Part shown: positions 15,005 through 25,127 of the stretch, piece after piece
Layout: every line of letters starts with the position of its first letter
How positions within the stretch are numbered: position 1 is the first letter of the stretch
Assembly (NCBI GenBank): GCA_934155625.1
Contig: CAKPHD010000011.1
Coordinates: 1-39,100, forward strand
Direction: 5' to 3'
DNA: 39,100 nucleotides
Source of the DNA: an uncultured Clostridia bacterium
GTDB taxonomy: Bacteria > Bacillota > Clostridia > TANB77 > CAG-508
Notes under the pieces: generated by a model
Databases searched by the model: none
Told to the model about the DNA's origin: nothing
The model's input: only the letters and a program-made list of their open reading frames with translations
Translations under genes and position numbers: made by a program

Positions 15005-16318
15005 ATGAAGAAAGAAGAAGAAAACATAATAGAAATAAAAGATTTATGCAAGGAATACAAGATGTATCACAGAAAAAAAGATAGACTATTAGAAATTCTA
15101 TTACCTAAATATGAAAATCATACTACATTTAAAGCAATGGATGGATTTAATTTAAATGTAAAAAAAGGTGAAATTGTTGGAATTCTTGGAAGAAACGGAG
15201 CCGGAAAATCAACATTATTAAAGATGATAACAGGAGTTGTAGTTCCAACATCAGGAGAAATAAAAGTAAAAGGAAAAATAAGTTCATTATTGGAATTAGG
15301 AACAGCATTTAATCCAGAATTAACAGGATATGAAAATATATATCAACATGGACAAATAATGGGATTGACTGTAGAAGAAGTAAAAGCAAAAGAAAAAGAA
15401 ATAATTGAATTTGCAGATATAGGAGAACACCTTAGTCAACCAGTAAAAACATATTCTTCTGGTATGTTTGCAAGACTAGCTTTTGCATGTGCAATAAATG
15501 TAGATCCTGATATATTAATAGTAGATGAAGTATTATCAGTAGGAGATATGGCATTCCAATTAAAATGTTTTAAGAAATTCGAACAATTTAAGAAAAAAGG
15601 AAAAACAATACTTTTTGTAACACATAGTATATCTGATGTATTAAATAACTGCAATAGAGCAATAATATTACAACATGGAGAAAAAATCTTTGATGGAGAT
15701 GTTAAAGAAGGTGTAGAAGAATATAAAAAATTAATTACAAAAATGAAGGATACAAATTCTACAAAAGGAAAGAATAAAATAACTAAAGATGTAATTAATG
15801 CACTTTCTGAAAAATCTGAATGGAAAAAACATTTTACACTAAATCCAGAAGCTACAATTTATGGAAACAATGAAGCAGCTATTTATGATTATGGAATGTT
15901 TGATCAATATAATCAACCATTACCAATAATAGATAATTCAGAATATATGCACATAAAAATAAAAGTACAATTCAATCAAGATGTAGAAAATCCATTTGCA
16001 TCAATTACAATAAAAGATTTCCAAGGAAAAGAAATGTGCGGAAATAATACCAACTTTTTGGGAATAGACACAGGAACATGCAAAAAAGGAGAAGAATACA
16101 TATTTGATTTTGAGCAAAAACTAAGATTAGCACCAGGCAAATATACATTATCAATTAGTTGCAATAGATTTGATGAAAATGGAGAATTGATAATTATGAA
16201 TAGAAACTATGATGCATTAATATTTGAAGTAACTTCGCAAAAGAAAATGGTAGGTTGTTTTGATATGGAACCTAAAGTTAAATTTAAAAAAATAGAATCA
16301 CCACAATCAAAGGATTAG
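15005..16318 (+). CDS. polysaccharide ABC exporter, ATPase with C-terminal carbohydrate-binding domain (Wzt type)
   Basis: 437 residues. The ATPase domain (about 1-245) has Walker A GRNGAGKST, signature YSSGMFARLAFA and Walker B DILIVDEVLSVGD. Residues about 260-430 form a beta-rich domain (IYDYGMFDQYNQPLPIIDNSEYMHIKIKV and FEQKLRLAPGKYTLSISC), matching the Wzt C-terminal domain that recognises the chain end in exporters such as E. coli O9a Wzt. This matters because such exporters wait for a terminal modification before transport, and the next gene resembles the terminating enzyme WbdD. Confidence 0.92.
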   Translation: MKKEEENIIEIKDLCKEYKMYHRKKDRLLEILLPKYENHTTFKAMDGFNLNVKKGEIVGILGRNGAGKSTLLKMITGVVVPTSGEIKVKGKISSLLELGTAFNPELTGYENIYQHGQIMGLTVEEVKAKEKEIIEFADIGEHLSQPVKTYSSGMFARLAFACAINVDPDILIVDEVLSVGDMAFQLKCFKKFEQFKKKGKTILFVTHSISDVLNNCNRAIILQHGEKIFDGDVKEGVEEYKKLITKMKDTNSTKGKNKITKDVINALSEKSEWKKHFTLNPEATIYGNNEAAIYDYGMFDQYNQPLPIIDNSEYMHIKIKVQFNQDVENPFASITIKDFQGKEMCGNNTNFLGIDTGTCKKGEEYIFDFEQKLRLAPGKYTLSISCNRFDENGELIIMNRNYDALIFEVTSQKKMVGCFDMEPKVKFKKIESPQSKD

Positions 16319-16334
16319 AAGGAGTGAGTCACTA

Positions 16335-17816
16335 TTGGAATATAATCAAGAATTAGCATTGCTAAAAGAACAACTTAAAGATAATATAATAAGTTGGTAC
16401 CCAATGGAAGAGAATGTGCAATATATAATATTAAAGAATTTTTGCAAAAAAGATGTAAATAAATTAAAAGAGGTAGTAAACAGTTTAAATAAAAATGGAA
16501 AAATCCTAATTTTAATGAATAATCGTCTAGCAATAAGAAATGTTTGCATAAAAGATTTAGAAAATGAAGACTTATTTAATAAAAAAGAAATAGAGGAATT
16601 ACTAGATAATGTAGGATTAAAACATAGAAAAATATATTATCCTATGCCTGATTTTCAAATGACTAATGTTATTTTTACAGATAAACATTTACCTGATGAG
16701 GAAACAATATCAAGAAATATTGTTTTTAATGAAGCAGATAATATAGAATTAAATAAAGAAAATCAAATATATAAAAACATTTTAAAACAGGATAATAATT
16801 TATTTAAAATATTTGCAAATTCGTATTTTATAGAATGCAGTAAAAATGAATTTGAAGACAATAATATTGAGTTTGTTTCATTTTCAAATATGAGAAAAGA
16901 AGAATATAGAATAAAAACAATTATCAAAGGCGATTATGTATATAAACAAAATTTAAACGAAAAATCTATTGCTCATATAAAAATGATAGAGAAAAATATT
17001 GATATTTTAAAAAAATGCGATATAAATACTTTAGATAGATATGAAAATTCAACAGTAATAAGTGCTTATCAAAAAGACTCAAAAACACTAGAAAAAATTT
17101 TAATAGAAAAATTAAAACAAGGTAATGTAGAAGAAGTAAAAACAATAATGAAAAATTTATATCTTGAATTACAACAAAAATTAGAAGTTATAGAAGCAGA
17201 TAAAAATGTATTTGACAAATATAAAATAGAGTATGAAAAAGAAGATATAAATAATTTGACATTTATAAAATACGGATTTTGGGATATGATTTTACAAAAT
17301 ATATTTTTTATTGATAATAAATATTTCTTTTATGACCAAGAGTGGATTGAAGAGAATATTCCAATAGAATTTCTTGTATATAGAACAATTGCATATAATC
17401 CAGAAGTTACAAAACATCTAAATTTAAAGAAATTATTAAATGAATTTAATATAACTGATAAAAATATAAGTTTATTTCAAATTTTAGATAATAAATTACA
17501 AGAAAAAACTAGAAATGAAACTGCATGGAAAATTCATACGCAAGTAAATAATGTAGATAAGATTTTGAGTGATTTAAATTCAAGTTGTGAAGAAATAAAA
17601 AAATTACAAAATGATAAAGAGATAATAACACAAGATTGCCAAAAATTATTAAATGAAAAGGATGCTAGAATAAAATTCCTAGAGGATAATATGGAAGCAA
17701 CAGTACAACTATTACATGAAAAGGAAAATAAGATTCGTTTGATGGAAAATTCAACATCTTGGAAAATAACAAAACCATTAAGAAAAATAAGAGGTAAAAA
17801 AGGAGCAGAAAAATGA
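16335..17816 (+). CDS. WbdD-like protein: degenerate methyltransferase, kinase-like domain, coiled coil
   Basis: 493 residues from TTG 16335 (GGAG 10 nt upstream). Residues 15-120 look like the second half of a class I methyltransferase (WYPM at 21-24, NGKILILMNN at 53-62, VGLKHRKIYYPMPDF at 93-107, VIFTDKHLP at 112-120), but the glycine-rich SAM-binding motif is missing. Residues about 185-360 look kinase-like: RIKTIIKGDYVYK, then WDMILQN (Asp317, Asn322) and YDQEW (Asp334), which fit the catalytic loop and metal-binding Asp. Residues 395-470 are a coiled coil, ending ENSTSWKITKPLRKIRGKK. This order is that of E. coli WbdD, which caps the O9a chain by phosphorylation and methylation and measures its length with its coiled coil. 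Here capping by phosphorylation alone is inferred. Confidence 0.6.
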   Translation: MEYNQELALLKEQLKDNIISWYPMEENVQYIILKNFCKKDVNKLKEVVNSLNKNGKILILMNNRLAIRNVCIKDLENEDLFNKKEIEELLDNVGLKHRKIYYPMPDFQMTNVIFTDKHLPDEETISRNIVFNEADNIELNKENQIYKNILKQDNNLFKIFANSYFIECSKNEFEDNNIEFVSFSNMRKEEYRIKTIIKGDYVYKQNLNEKSIAHIKMIEKNIDILKKCDINTLDRYENSTVISAYQKDSKTLEKILIEKLKQGNVEEVKTIMKNLYLELQQKLEVIEADKNVFDKYKIEYEKEDINNLTFIKYGFWDMILQNIFFIDNKYFFYDQEWIEENIPIEFLVYRTIAYNPEVTKHLNLKKLLNEFNITDKNISLFQILDNKLQEKTRNETAWKIHTQVNNVDKILSDLNSSCEEIKKLQNDKEIITQDCQKLLNEKDARIKFLEDNMEATVQLLHEKENKIRLMENSTSWKITKPLRKIRGKKGAEK

Positions 17817-19696
17817 GAATAAGAGATAAAATATTTCCAGAAGGAACTAAAACACGAAAGATATTAAGAGGTATGGCACATGTTATAAAAGGTTTTAAAC
17901 CTACTAACATGAAAAAAGTATTTCACTTAATAAAAACAGAAGGAGTAAAAAATACTGTAAAAACAATTAAACAAATAGTAGTTGGAAATAATCAATATAT
18001 GGATAGAAATATTGATTACCAAAAATGGTTAGAACATGTAGAGCCAACTAAAAAGGAAATTGAAGAACAAAGAAAAGAGGTATTTAAAATACAACCCAAA
18101 ATTAGTATATTAGTTCCAATGTACAATACACCATATAATTTCTTTAAAGAACTAGTAGAATGCTTAATAAATCAAACATATACAAATTGGGAATTATGTT
18201 TAGCTGATGGAAGCCCTGAACAAGACAAAAGTTTAAAAAAATTATATGAACAAGATGAAAGAATTAAATATAAGTTTATAGGAGAAAATAAAGGAATTGC
18301 AGGAAATACTAATGAATGTATCAAAATGGCAACTGGAGATTTTATTGCTTTATTTGACCATGATGATTTATTGCCAGTATTTTCATTATATGAAGTTGTA
18401 AAATGTATTAATGAACATCCAGAAGTAGAATTTATATATACAGATGAAGACAAAATTACAACACTAGATCAACCAAGATTTAATCCACATTTTAAACCAG
18501 ATTTCTCATTAGACTTTTTAAGAGCAAATAACTATATTTGTCATTTTAGTGTGTTCAAAAAAGAATTGATGGACAAACTTGGAGGAGAAAGAAGTAAATA
18601 TGATGGAGCACAAGATTTTGATATAATCTTAAGAGTTGCAGAAAATACAAAAAATATTATTCATATACCAAAGGTATTATACCATTGGAGAGTTCACCCA
18701 AATTCAACAGCACAAGCTGATACACAAGCAAAGCCATATGCTTTTGAAGCAGGAATTCCAGCGATCCAAGATCACTTAGAAAGAGTAGGACTAAAAGGAA
18801 CTGTTGAACATGGTGCAAGTTTAGGTACATATAGAATAAGATATCAATTTGAAGGAACACCAAAAGTATCTATAATAATACCAAATAAAGATGAAAAAGA
18901 AACATTAAAAACATGTGTTGACTCTATATTAGAAAAATCAACATATAAAAATTATGAAATTGTTATAGTAGAAAATAATAGTACAACAGAAGAAATATTT
19001 GAATATTACAAAGAATTAGAAAAAAATGAAAAAATAAAAGTATTAAAATATCCAGAAGAAGGATTTAATTATTCAAAAATAATTAATTATGGAGTAAAAA
19101 ATTCAGATGGAGAATTTATAGTACAATTAAATAATGATACAGAAATAGAAACAGAAGACTGGTTAGAAGATATGTTAGGTTTTGCATCAAGAGATGATGT
19201 TGGAGCAGTAGGTGTAAAACTATTTTATCCAGACGGAACGATTCAACATGCAGGAATTGTATTTGGAGTTGATAGAGTTGCAACACACTTATTTAGAGGC
19301 CTACCAAGACATTTACATGGATATTTTGCAAGAGAAAGTACAATACAAGATTTTAGTGCAGTAACAGCTGCTTGTATGATGGCAAAAAGAAGTGTATATG
19401 AAGAAGTTGGATATATGGATGAAGATATGCCAGTTGCATTTAATGACTTGGATTTCTGCTTGAAGATTAGAAAAACAGGAAAGCTTATAGTATATGATCC
19501 ATTTGTAAATGTAATTCATTATGAATCAAAAACTAGGGGATATGAAGATACTCCAGAGAAAGTTGCTAGATTTGAAGCAGAAATTACAAAGTTCCAAAAT
19601 AAATGGAAAGAAATATATGAAAATGGAGATCCATATTATAATAAGAATTTTAGTTTAAATTCTTGTAATTATGATATAAGAAAAATTGAAGAATAA
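17813..19696 (+). CDS. glycosyltransferase with two GT2 domains
   Basis: 627 residues, overlapping the previous gene by 4 nt (ATGA), so translation is probably coupled. After about 95 basic residues, the first GT-A domain starts at PKISILVPMYNTPYNFF and carries FDHDDLL. A second GT-A domain begins near residue 350 (PKVSIIIPNKDEKETLKTC), with VQLNNDTEIETEDWLEDMLG. The arrangement matches RfbF/GacF/GacG-type enzymes, which make polymers by adding two sugars in turn. No membrane helix is predicted; the basic N terminus may bind the membrane or the coiled coil of the preceding protein. It is likely a main-chain polymerase. Confidence 0.87.
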   Translation: MRIRDKIFPEGTKTRKILRGMAHVIKGFKPTNMKKVFHLIKTEGVKNTVKTIKQIVVGNNQYMDRNIDYQKWLEHVEPTKKEIEEQRKEVFKIQPKISILVPMYNTPYNFFKELVECLINQTYTNWELCLADGSPEQDKSLKKLYEQDERIKYKFIGENKGIAGNTNECIKMATGDFIALFDHDDLLPVFSLYEVVKCINEHPEVEFIYTDEDKITTLDQPRFNPHFKPDFSLDFLRANNYICHFSVFKKELMDKLGGERSKYDGAQDFDIILRVAENTKNIIHIPKVLYHWRVHPNSTAQADTQAKPYAFEAGIPAIQDHLERVGLKGTVEHGASLGTYRIRYQFEGTPKVSIIIPNKDEKETLKTCVDSILEKSTYKNYEIVIVENNSTTEEIFEYYKELEKNEKIKVLKYPEEGFNYSKIINYGVKNSDGEFIVQLNNDTEIETEDWLEDMLGFASRDDVGAVGVKLFYPDGTIQHAGIVFGVDRVATHLFRGLPRHLHGYFARESTIQDFSAVTAACMMAKRSVYEEVGYMDEDMPVAFNDLDFCLKIRKTGKLIVYDPFVNVIHYESKTRGYEDTPEKVARFEAEITKFQNKWKEIYENGDPYYNKNFSLNSCNYDIRKIEE

Positions 19697-19713
19697 TAGG
19701 AGATAATAACCAA

Positions 19714-21825
19714 ATGATAAAAGAAAAACTAAAAGCTATATTAAAAAATAAAATAACGATTGCGATATTAGCAATAATGTTACCTTTCTTAATAGAAATA
19801 TTGATATTTGGAAAAATAGAAATTAATAAAGTTGCATTACTTAGAATTGGTCTTATCTATGGAATATATATATTAATTGGAATATATAAATTATTAAAAA
19901 AATATGATAAACAATTAAATAAAATAGCAGAATTTATAATAAAATATAGATACAGAATAGCAGGGATTGTGCTAGTTGCTACAGTCTTGCTAAGAGTAAA
20001 TTTATCTTCAATAAGCATGTGGAGTTCATATGTAAATGAACCTGATAGTAAAAATACTATATTAGGTGTTGCTAGAGGAATAAGATCTGATGAATGGCTA
20101 ACTCAATCAGCGCTTATGTTGGGAACAATGCAAGGACCAGATGCTTATAAGATATATAATGAAAATATTGGGCAAGGAAACTTAAATACGTTAATGATGA
20201 TAACTCCAGTAATAGATATTGTTTCAATAGGAAAACCATTAATGTGGGGATTTATATTGTTTGGAGAAGAATTTGGATTTTCATTTTATTGGATGTTAAA
20301 AATAATTTTATTAGTACTAGTATCTATTGAATTCGCAATGAAAATAACTAAAAAAGACAATTTGCTTACATTAACAGGAGGAATAGTATTAGCATTAGCA
20401 CCTGCTATAATGTGGTGGCTAAGTTCAGCAATAGCTGATGGATATATATTTGGAATGGCAACAATAGTACTGTTTAGTTACTATATGAACAATTTAGAAT
20501 GGAATATTAAAAGAAAGATAGGATTAGCAGTTGGATTATTAATTTCGATAACATCATTTGCATTTGTATTATATCCAGCATTCCAAGTACCATTTGCATT
20601 TTTTATGTTAGTTGTAATGTTAAATGATTTTATTCCAAATGTAAAAAAACTTACAAAAACAGATATAATAATAATGGCTATAACTATTTTAGGCATTGCT
20701 GGAATAATGGCAAGATATATATTAGTATGTTGGAATGATATTGTAATAATGATGAGTACAGTATATCCAGGTAATAGAGTATCAGTTGGTGGAGACTTTA
20801 AGATAGATAGATTTATTTCATATTTTACAAATATATTTTTCCCATATAGTAAAAGTATAGCAAATCCATGTGAAGAAAGTAGTTACATATATCCATTTAT
20901 AGCATTAATAATATTACTAATTTATAATATAAAAAATATAAAGGAAAAAAAGAATGAACCAGGAGTAAAATTAATAATAAGTCTTACAGTTCTTTATACA
21001 ATATTTTTATTATGGGAATTTATAGGATTTGGAGAATTATTTGCAAAACTAACACTAATGTCTATGGTACCAAGTCCAAGACTACATGTAGTAGTTGGTA
21101 TGATTGGAACAATCTTAACATTGGCAATAATTAAACAAACAGATGCAAAAAAAATATTTACAAAAGCTCAATCAATTATAATCTCTATGTTAGTTGTTAT
21201 AGTATCATATATTTTAATAAAACATTCAAGTTATGCACAATATTTTAATTTTGTTAAAATAGAAATATGGAGTATTGTAATATTTGCTATAACATATTTT
21301 ATGATAACAGGAAATAAAAAAGCATGGTGTTATAGTATGTGTATAATTGCTATAATTGCAGGTGCAACTATCAATCCAATATGTATTGGACTTTCTCCAA
21401 TAAAGAATACACAAATTTCTAAAGAAATACAAGAAATAAAATCAAGTGATGAAAATGCTTTATGGGCAGGAAATAGCAATATAACTGGACAATATTTAGT
21501 TGCAAATGGGGTAAAAACACTAAATGGAGTACATATGTATCCAAATTTCGAATGGTTAAAAGAATTAGATCCAGAAGGAAAATATGACGAAGTTTATAAT
21601 AGATTTGCACATATACATATAGCGTTAGGAAAAGAAACATCATTCTCTTTGTTAGCTCCTGATTCATACTTAGCAACATTAACCTATGAAGATTTTAAGA
21701 AGTTAGGAATAAAATATTATTATAGTAGTCAAAAATGTAGTGATGAAATAATTGACGAATTTAATTTAGAAAGTAAGTACAGTAATGATGAAAATAGCCA
21801 ATATATATATTTAATTAATTATTAA
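19714..21825 (+). CDS. polytopic membrane protein, probable GT-C glycosyltransferase
   Basis: 703 residues with about 12-14 hydrophobic helices. A large first outer loop (about residues 100-160) contains RGIRSDEWLTQSALMLGTMQGP, with an Asp-Glu pair that could be the acidic catalytic site of GT-C enzymes, which take sugars from polyprenyl phosphate outside the membrane. The C-terminal soluble part (about residues 570-703: DENALWAGNSNITGQYLVANGVKTLNG) also recalls YfhO-type and similar transferases. It is followed by a second membrane protein, then by polyprenol-phosphate sugar synthases, which fits a side-chain decoration module. No exact family is assigned. Confidence 0.7.
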   Translation: MIKEKLKAILKNKITIAILAIMLPFLIEILIFGKIEINKVALLRIGLIYGIYILIGIYKLLKKYDKQLNKIAEFIIKYRYRIAGIVLVATVLLRVNLSSISMWSSYVNEPDSKNTILGVARGIRSDEWLTQSALMLGTMQGPDAYKIYNENIGQGNLNTLMMITPVIDIVSIGKPLMWGFILFGEEFGFSFYWMLKIILLVLVSIEFAMKITKKDNLLTLTGGIVLALAPAIMWWLSSAIADGYIFGMATIVLFSYYMNNLEWNIKRKIGLAVGLLISITSFAFVLYPAFQVPFAFFMLVVMLNDFIPNVKKLTKTDIIIMAITILGIAGIMARYILVCWNDIVIMMSTVYPGNRVSVGGDFKIDRFISYFTNIFFPYSKSIANPCEESSYIYPFIALIILLIYNIKNIKEKKNEPGVKLIISLTVLYTIFLLWEFIGFGELFAKLTLMSMVPSPRLHVVVGMIGTILTLAIIKQTDAKKIFTKAQSIIISMLVVIVSYILIKHSSYAQYFNFVKIEIWSIVIFAITYFMITGNKKAWCYSMCIIAIIAGATINPICIGLSPIKNTQISKEIQEIKSSDENALWAGNSNITGQYLVANGVKTLNGVHMYPNFEWLKELDPEGKYDEVYNRFAHIHIALGKETSFSLLAPDSYLATLTYEDFKKLGIKYYYSSQKCSDEIIDEFNLESKYSNDENSQYIYLINY

Positions 21826-21835
21826 GGAGAATGTA

Positions 21836-23140
21836 ATGGTGAATGAAAAAATAAAGAAAATATCAAAAAAGATATTAACATATATTTTGATATATGTGGG
21901 AATTACAATTTTTTTTACAGCGCTTATAATAGGAAGTTATTTATTGCCTAATAGTACAATAAGAGAAAATATAAAAGAATCTGTGGGACAGTTAAAAGTT
22001 GAAGGAACAGGATATACACCATTTTTTTTAGGACACGCAGGAGCGATGATGGATAATCACACAGATGCTTTAATGCTTAACATTGCTATGAATAAGGGTA
22101 TGGGAGAAGATCAGAGAACATTAGTAAGAGCTATGGAAAATTCTTATTATGAAGACGAAACTAAAGGAGGGATATCTTCTTTAGAAAATAATTTGACAGA
22201 TAGTCAATATAATAATAGTGAATATTCTAGGTATTGGCATGGTTCTCAAGTTGTACTTAGACCATTATTGATGAGATATAATTATGTAGAAATAAGATAC
22301 ATATTTATGTTTGTGATATTTTTATTATTAGGAATAACAATATATTTAATAAGCAAGCAATTAGGGTTAAAAACAGTTATTGCATTTATTATAACAATAT
22401 GTATGATGTATGTAATACTAATTCCAATGTCATTACAATATAGTTTCATATTTATTGTAACTCTTATATCAATGATAGCAATATTAGTTACTTATAAATA
22501 TGAAAAACCAAAATTTATCCCAGTAATATTTTTTATTACTGGGGCACTTGCAACATATTTTGATTTATTAACTTATCCATTAATAACATTAGGGTTGCCA
22601 ATAGTTTTAACTATACTATTAGAAAATAGAAGAAAAACTAAATTATTAGATCAAATTTTGCTTAGCGTAAAATTAGGAATAATGTGGACAATTGGATATG
22701 GATTATTGTTTTTTACCAAATGGGTAATAGCTTCTATTATATTGCATAAAGATGCTATTTCATTAGCAATAAATCAAATATTATTTAGAGTAAATGGAAA
22801 TGAGGAATATCCAGTAAAGAGAATAGATGTTTTAAAGCAAAATTTTGACTTTTTCTTTATTCCAACTGCAAAAGAATTATTAACAATTATTTTTATAATT
22901 TGGGCAATATTATTTGTATTAACTAAAAAGAAAATTAAAGATTGTAGTGTAATAATTACATTAATTTGTATTGCAATAGTGCCATATGTATGGTATATTA
23001 CATTCGCAGGACATTCATCAATACATAGTTGGTTTACAAATAAAATTCAAGCAATGACAATTTTTGCAATTTTAAGTGCTATGGGGGAATGCATTCAAAT
23101 ATCTGATTTAAAAAAATATATAAAAAAAGGAGATAAATAA
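21836..23140 (+). CDS. polytopic membrane protein of the glycan operon, possible second GT-C enzyme
   Basis: 434 residues. A first helix (about 12-35) is followed by an outer loop of about 120 residues (FFLGHAGAMMDNHTDALMLN and SRYWHGSQVVLRPLLMRYNY) and eight or nine further helices. The long first outer loop containing Asp and His residues and the many C-terminal helices fit the GT-C layout. I do not recognise a specific family. The stop and the next start overlap (TAATG at 23140), so it is translationally coupled to the GtrB-like transferase, an apt partner for a GT-C enzyme. A flippase is the alternative. Confidence 0.65.
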   Translation: MVNEKIKKISKKILTYILIYVGITIFFTALIIGSYLLPNSTIRENIKESVGQLKVEGTGYTPFFLGHAGAMMDNHTDALMLNIAMNKGMGEDQRTLVRAMENSYYEDETKGGISSLENNLTDSQYNNSEYSRYWHGSQVVLRPLLMRYNYVEIRYIFMFVIFLLLGITIYLISKQLGLKTVIAFIITICMMYVILIPMSLQYSFIFIVTLISMIAILVTYKYEKPKFIPVIFFITGALATYFDLLTYPLITLGLPIVLTILLENRRKTKLLDQILLSVKLGIMWTIGYGLLFFTKWVIASIILHKDAISLAINQILFRVNGNEEYPVKRIDVLKQNFDFFFIPTAKELLTIIFIIWAILFVLTKKKIKDCSVIITLICIAIVPYVWYITFAGHSSIHSWFTNKIQAMTIFAILSAMGECIQISDLKKYIKKGDK

Positions 23141-24084
23141 TGAAAACAGCTGTATTAATACCATGTTATAATGAAGAAATTACAATAGAAAAAGTTATAA
23201 AAGACTTTAAAAAAGAATTACCAGATGCAGATATTTACGTATATGATAATAATTCAAAAGATAAAACAGCAGAAATTGCTAAAAGAAATGGAGCAATAGT
23301 AAAACATGAATACAGGCAAGGAAAAGGTAATGTTGTAAGAAGCATGTTTAGAGATATAGAAGCAGACATTTATGTAATGGTAGACGGAGATGATACATAT
23401 CCAGCTGAAGAAGTACATAAATTAATAAAACCAGTTGTTGATGGAGAAGCTGATATGGTAATAGGCGATAGATTAACAAATGGTACATATCAAAAAGAAA
23501 ATAAAAGACATTTTCATGAATTTGGAAATAACCTAGTAAAAAAATCAATAAATATTGCATTTAAAACAGACTTAAGAGATATAATGACAGGTTATAGAGT
23601 ATTTAATAAATTATTTGTAAAAACAATGCCAGTAATGAGTCCAAAGTTTGAAATAGAGACAGAAATGTCTTTACATGCACTTGATAAAAAATTTATAATA
23701 AAAGAAATTCCAATAGTATATAGAGATAGACCAGAAGGAAGTTCTTCAAAATTAAATACAGTAAGTGATGGAATAAAAGTATTAAAAACTATTATAAAAA
23801 TGTTTAAAGATTTTAAACCACGTCAATTTTTCTGGATCATTTCATTAATATTTGTTGTAATAGGGTTACTTGTTGGAGTGCCAGTAATTGCAGAATTCTT
23901 TAGGACAGGCTTTATAACAAAAGTACCATCTGCTATTTTAGCAACAGGAATAATGACATTTGCATTAATAATAGCACAATGTGGAGTGATATTAGATACA
24001 GTAGTAAAGCAAAATAGAGAAAAATATGAATTAGAATTATTAAGATATACTCAAATAGAAAATATAAAAAATAAGGAGAACTAA
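23140..24084 (+). CDS. GT2 polyprenol-phosphate sugar synthase with two C-terminal membrane helices
   Basis: 314 residues. The GT-A domain has AVLIPCYNEEITIEKVI, VYDNNSKDKTAEIA and MVDGDDTYPAEEV (metal-binding Asp residues). GYRVFNK and the basic region before RPEGSSSKL are typical of the DPM1/GtrB group, which moves a sugar from a nucleotide donor to undecaprenyl phosphate. Two membrane helices follow (about residues 232-250 and 262-285), then a charged tail. The TAATG overlap with the upstream membrane protein supports a functional pair. The sugar is unknown. Confidence 0.85.
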   Translation: MKTAVLIPCYNEEITIEKVIKDFKKELPDADIYVYDNNSKDKTAEIAKRNGAIVKHEYRQGKGNVVRSMFRDIEADIYVMVDGDDTYPAEEVHKLIKPVVDGEADMVIGDRLTNGTYQKENKRHFHEFGNNLVKKSINIAFKTDLRDIMTGYRVFNKLFVKTMPVMSPKFEIETEMSLHALDKKFIIKEIPIVYRDRPEGSSSKLNTVSDGIKVLKTIIKMFKDFKPRQFFWIISLIFVVIGLLVGVPVIAEFFRTGFITKVPSAILATGIMTFALIIAQCGVILDTVVKQNREKYELELLRYTQIENIKNKEN

Positions 24085-24086
24085 AA

Positions 24087-24779
24087 GTGAAAGTATTAAT
24101 AATAATACCAGCATATAATGAAGAGCTAAACATTGAAAAAACTGTAAATGATGTAAAAAATAATACAGAATATGATTATGTTGTAGTAAATGATTGTTCA
24201 AAAGATAATACAAAAAAAGTATGTGAAAAAAATGAATTTAATATGATTTCATTACCAGTAAATTATGGACTAACAAGTGGAATTCAAATTGGAATGAAAT
24301 ATGCGTATGAAAATAATTATGATATTGCTATACAATTTGATGGAGATGGACAACATCAAGCAAAGTATTTAAAAGATTTAGTTGAAAAAATAGAAAAAGA
24401 AAATTGTGATATAGCAATTGGGTCAAGATTTGAAAAAGAAAAAAAGCCACATTCAATGAGAATGTTAGGAAGTAATATAATTCAATTTGCAATAAAATTG
24501 GTAACGGGAAAAAGGATAACAGATCCAACATCAGGAATGAGGGCATATAATAAAAAAGCAATAAAAGAATTCATAACAAATAGTAGTTTAACTCCTGAGC
24601 CAGATACAATAGTTTACATGATAAAAAAAGGATTAAATGTTCAAGAGGTTCAAGTTGAGATGAAAGAAAGAGAATTTGGAGAAAGCTATTTAAATACTTT
24701 TAAATCAATAGAATATATGTTAAGTATGATGTTTTCAATTGTATTTATAAGAGCATTTACAAAAAAGGGAGGAAAATAA
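24087..24779 (+). CDS. GT2 polyprenol-phosphate sugar synthase (DPM1/GacI-like)
   Basis: 230 residues from GTG 24087 (AAGGAG upstream). Motifs are KVLIIIPAYNEELNIEKTV, VVVNDCSKDNTK, IQFDGDGQHQAKYL and DPTSGMRAYNKKAI, all typical of DPM1-type enzymes. There is no membrane helix except a mildly hydrophobic C terminus (MLSMMFSIVFIRAF). The next gene, one base away, encodes a DUF2304 protein. This pair matches streptococcal GacI-GacJ, in which GacI makes undecaprenyl-phosphate-GlcNAc and GacJ stimulates it. Whether the sugar here is GlcNAc is not known. Confidence 0.87.
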   Translation: MKVLIIIPAYNEELNIEKTVNDVKNNTEYDYVVVNDCSKDNTKKVCEKNEFNMISLPVNYGLTSGIQIGMKYAYENNYDIAIQFDGDGQHQAKYLKDLVEKIEKENCDIAIGSRFEKEKKPHSMRMLGSNIIQFAIKLVTGKRITDPTSGMRAYNKKAIKEFITNSSLTPEPDTIVYMIKKGLNVQEVQVEMKEREFGESYLNTFKSIEYMLSMMFSIVFIRAFTKKGGK

Positions 24780-24780
24780 A

Positions 24781-25125
24781 ATGTCAATAATATTAAGAGT
24801 AGGATTGATTATTTGCTCATTACTTTCTTTCGTATTATGTATAAAGAAAGTTAAACAATGTAAAATGAGAGTTGCTGATTCAATAATATGGATTATTGGA
24901 AGTTTTTTGTTAATACTAATGAGTGTATTTTCTAATGCAGTAGAATGGATTTCAATAAAATTAGGATTTATGGCACCTGTAAATTTCGTATTTTTCGCAA
25001 TAATAGGTTTTTTATTAGTAGAAAATTTTATGAGCAACCTAAAAATAGCAATGTTAAATGAAAAAGTGAAAAACTTAGATCATTATATAGCATTAGAAGA
25101 ATATGAAAAGAAAAAGGAGAACTAG
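24781..25125 (+). CDS. DUF2304 small membrane protein (GacJ-like)
   Basis: 114 residues with three hydrophobic segments (about 2-22, 33-52 and 61-81) and a charged C-terminal helix (LNEKVKNLDHYIALEEYEKKKEN). The central VADSIIWIIGSFLLILMSVF and the short charged tail are typical of DUF2304. Proteins of this family sit next to DPM1-like transferases; GacJ binds GacI and raises its activity. The gene is placed between the GacI-like gene and another GT2 gene with 1-2 nt gaps. Confidence 0.85.
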   Translation: MSIILRVGLIICSLLSFVLCIKKVKQCKMRVADSIIWIIGSFLLILMSVFSNAVEWISIKLGFMAPVNFVFFAIIGFLLVENFMSNLKIAMLNEKVKNLDHYIALEEYEKKKEN

Positions 25126-25127
25126 TT

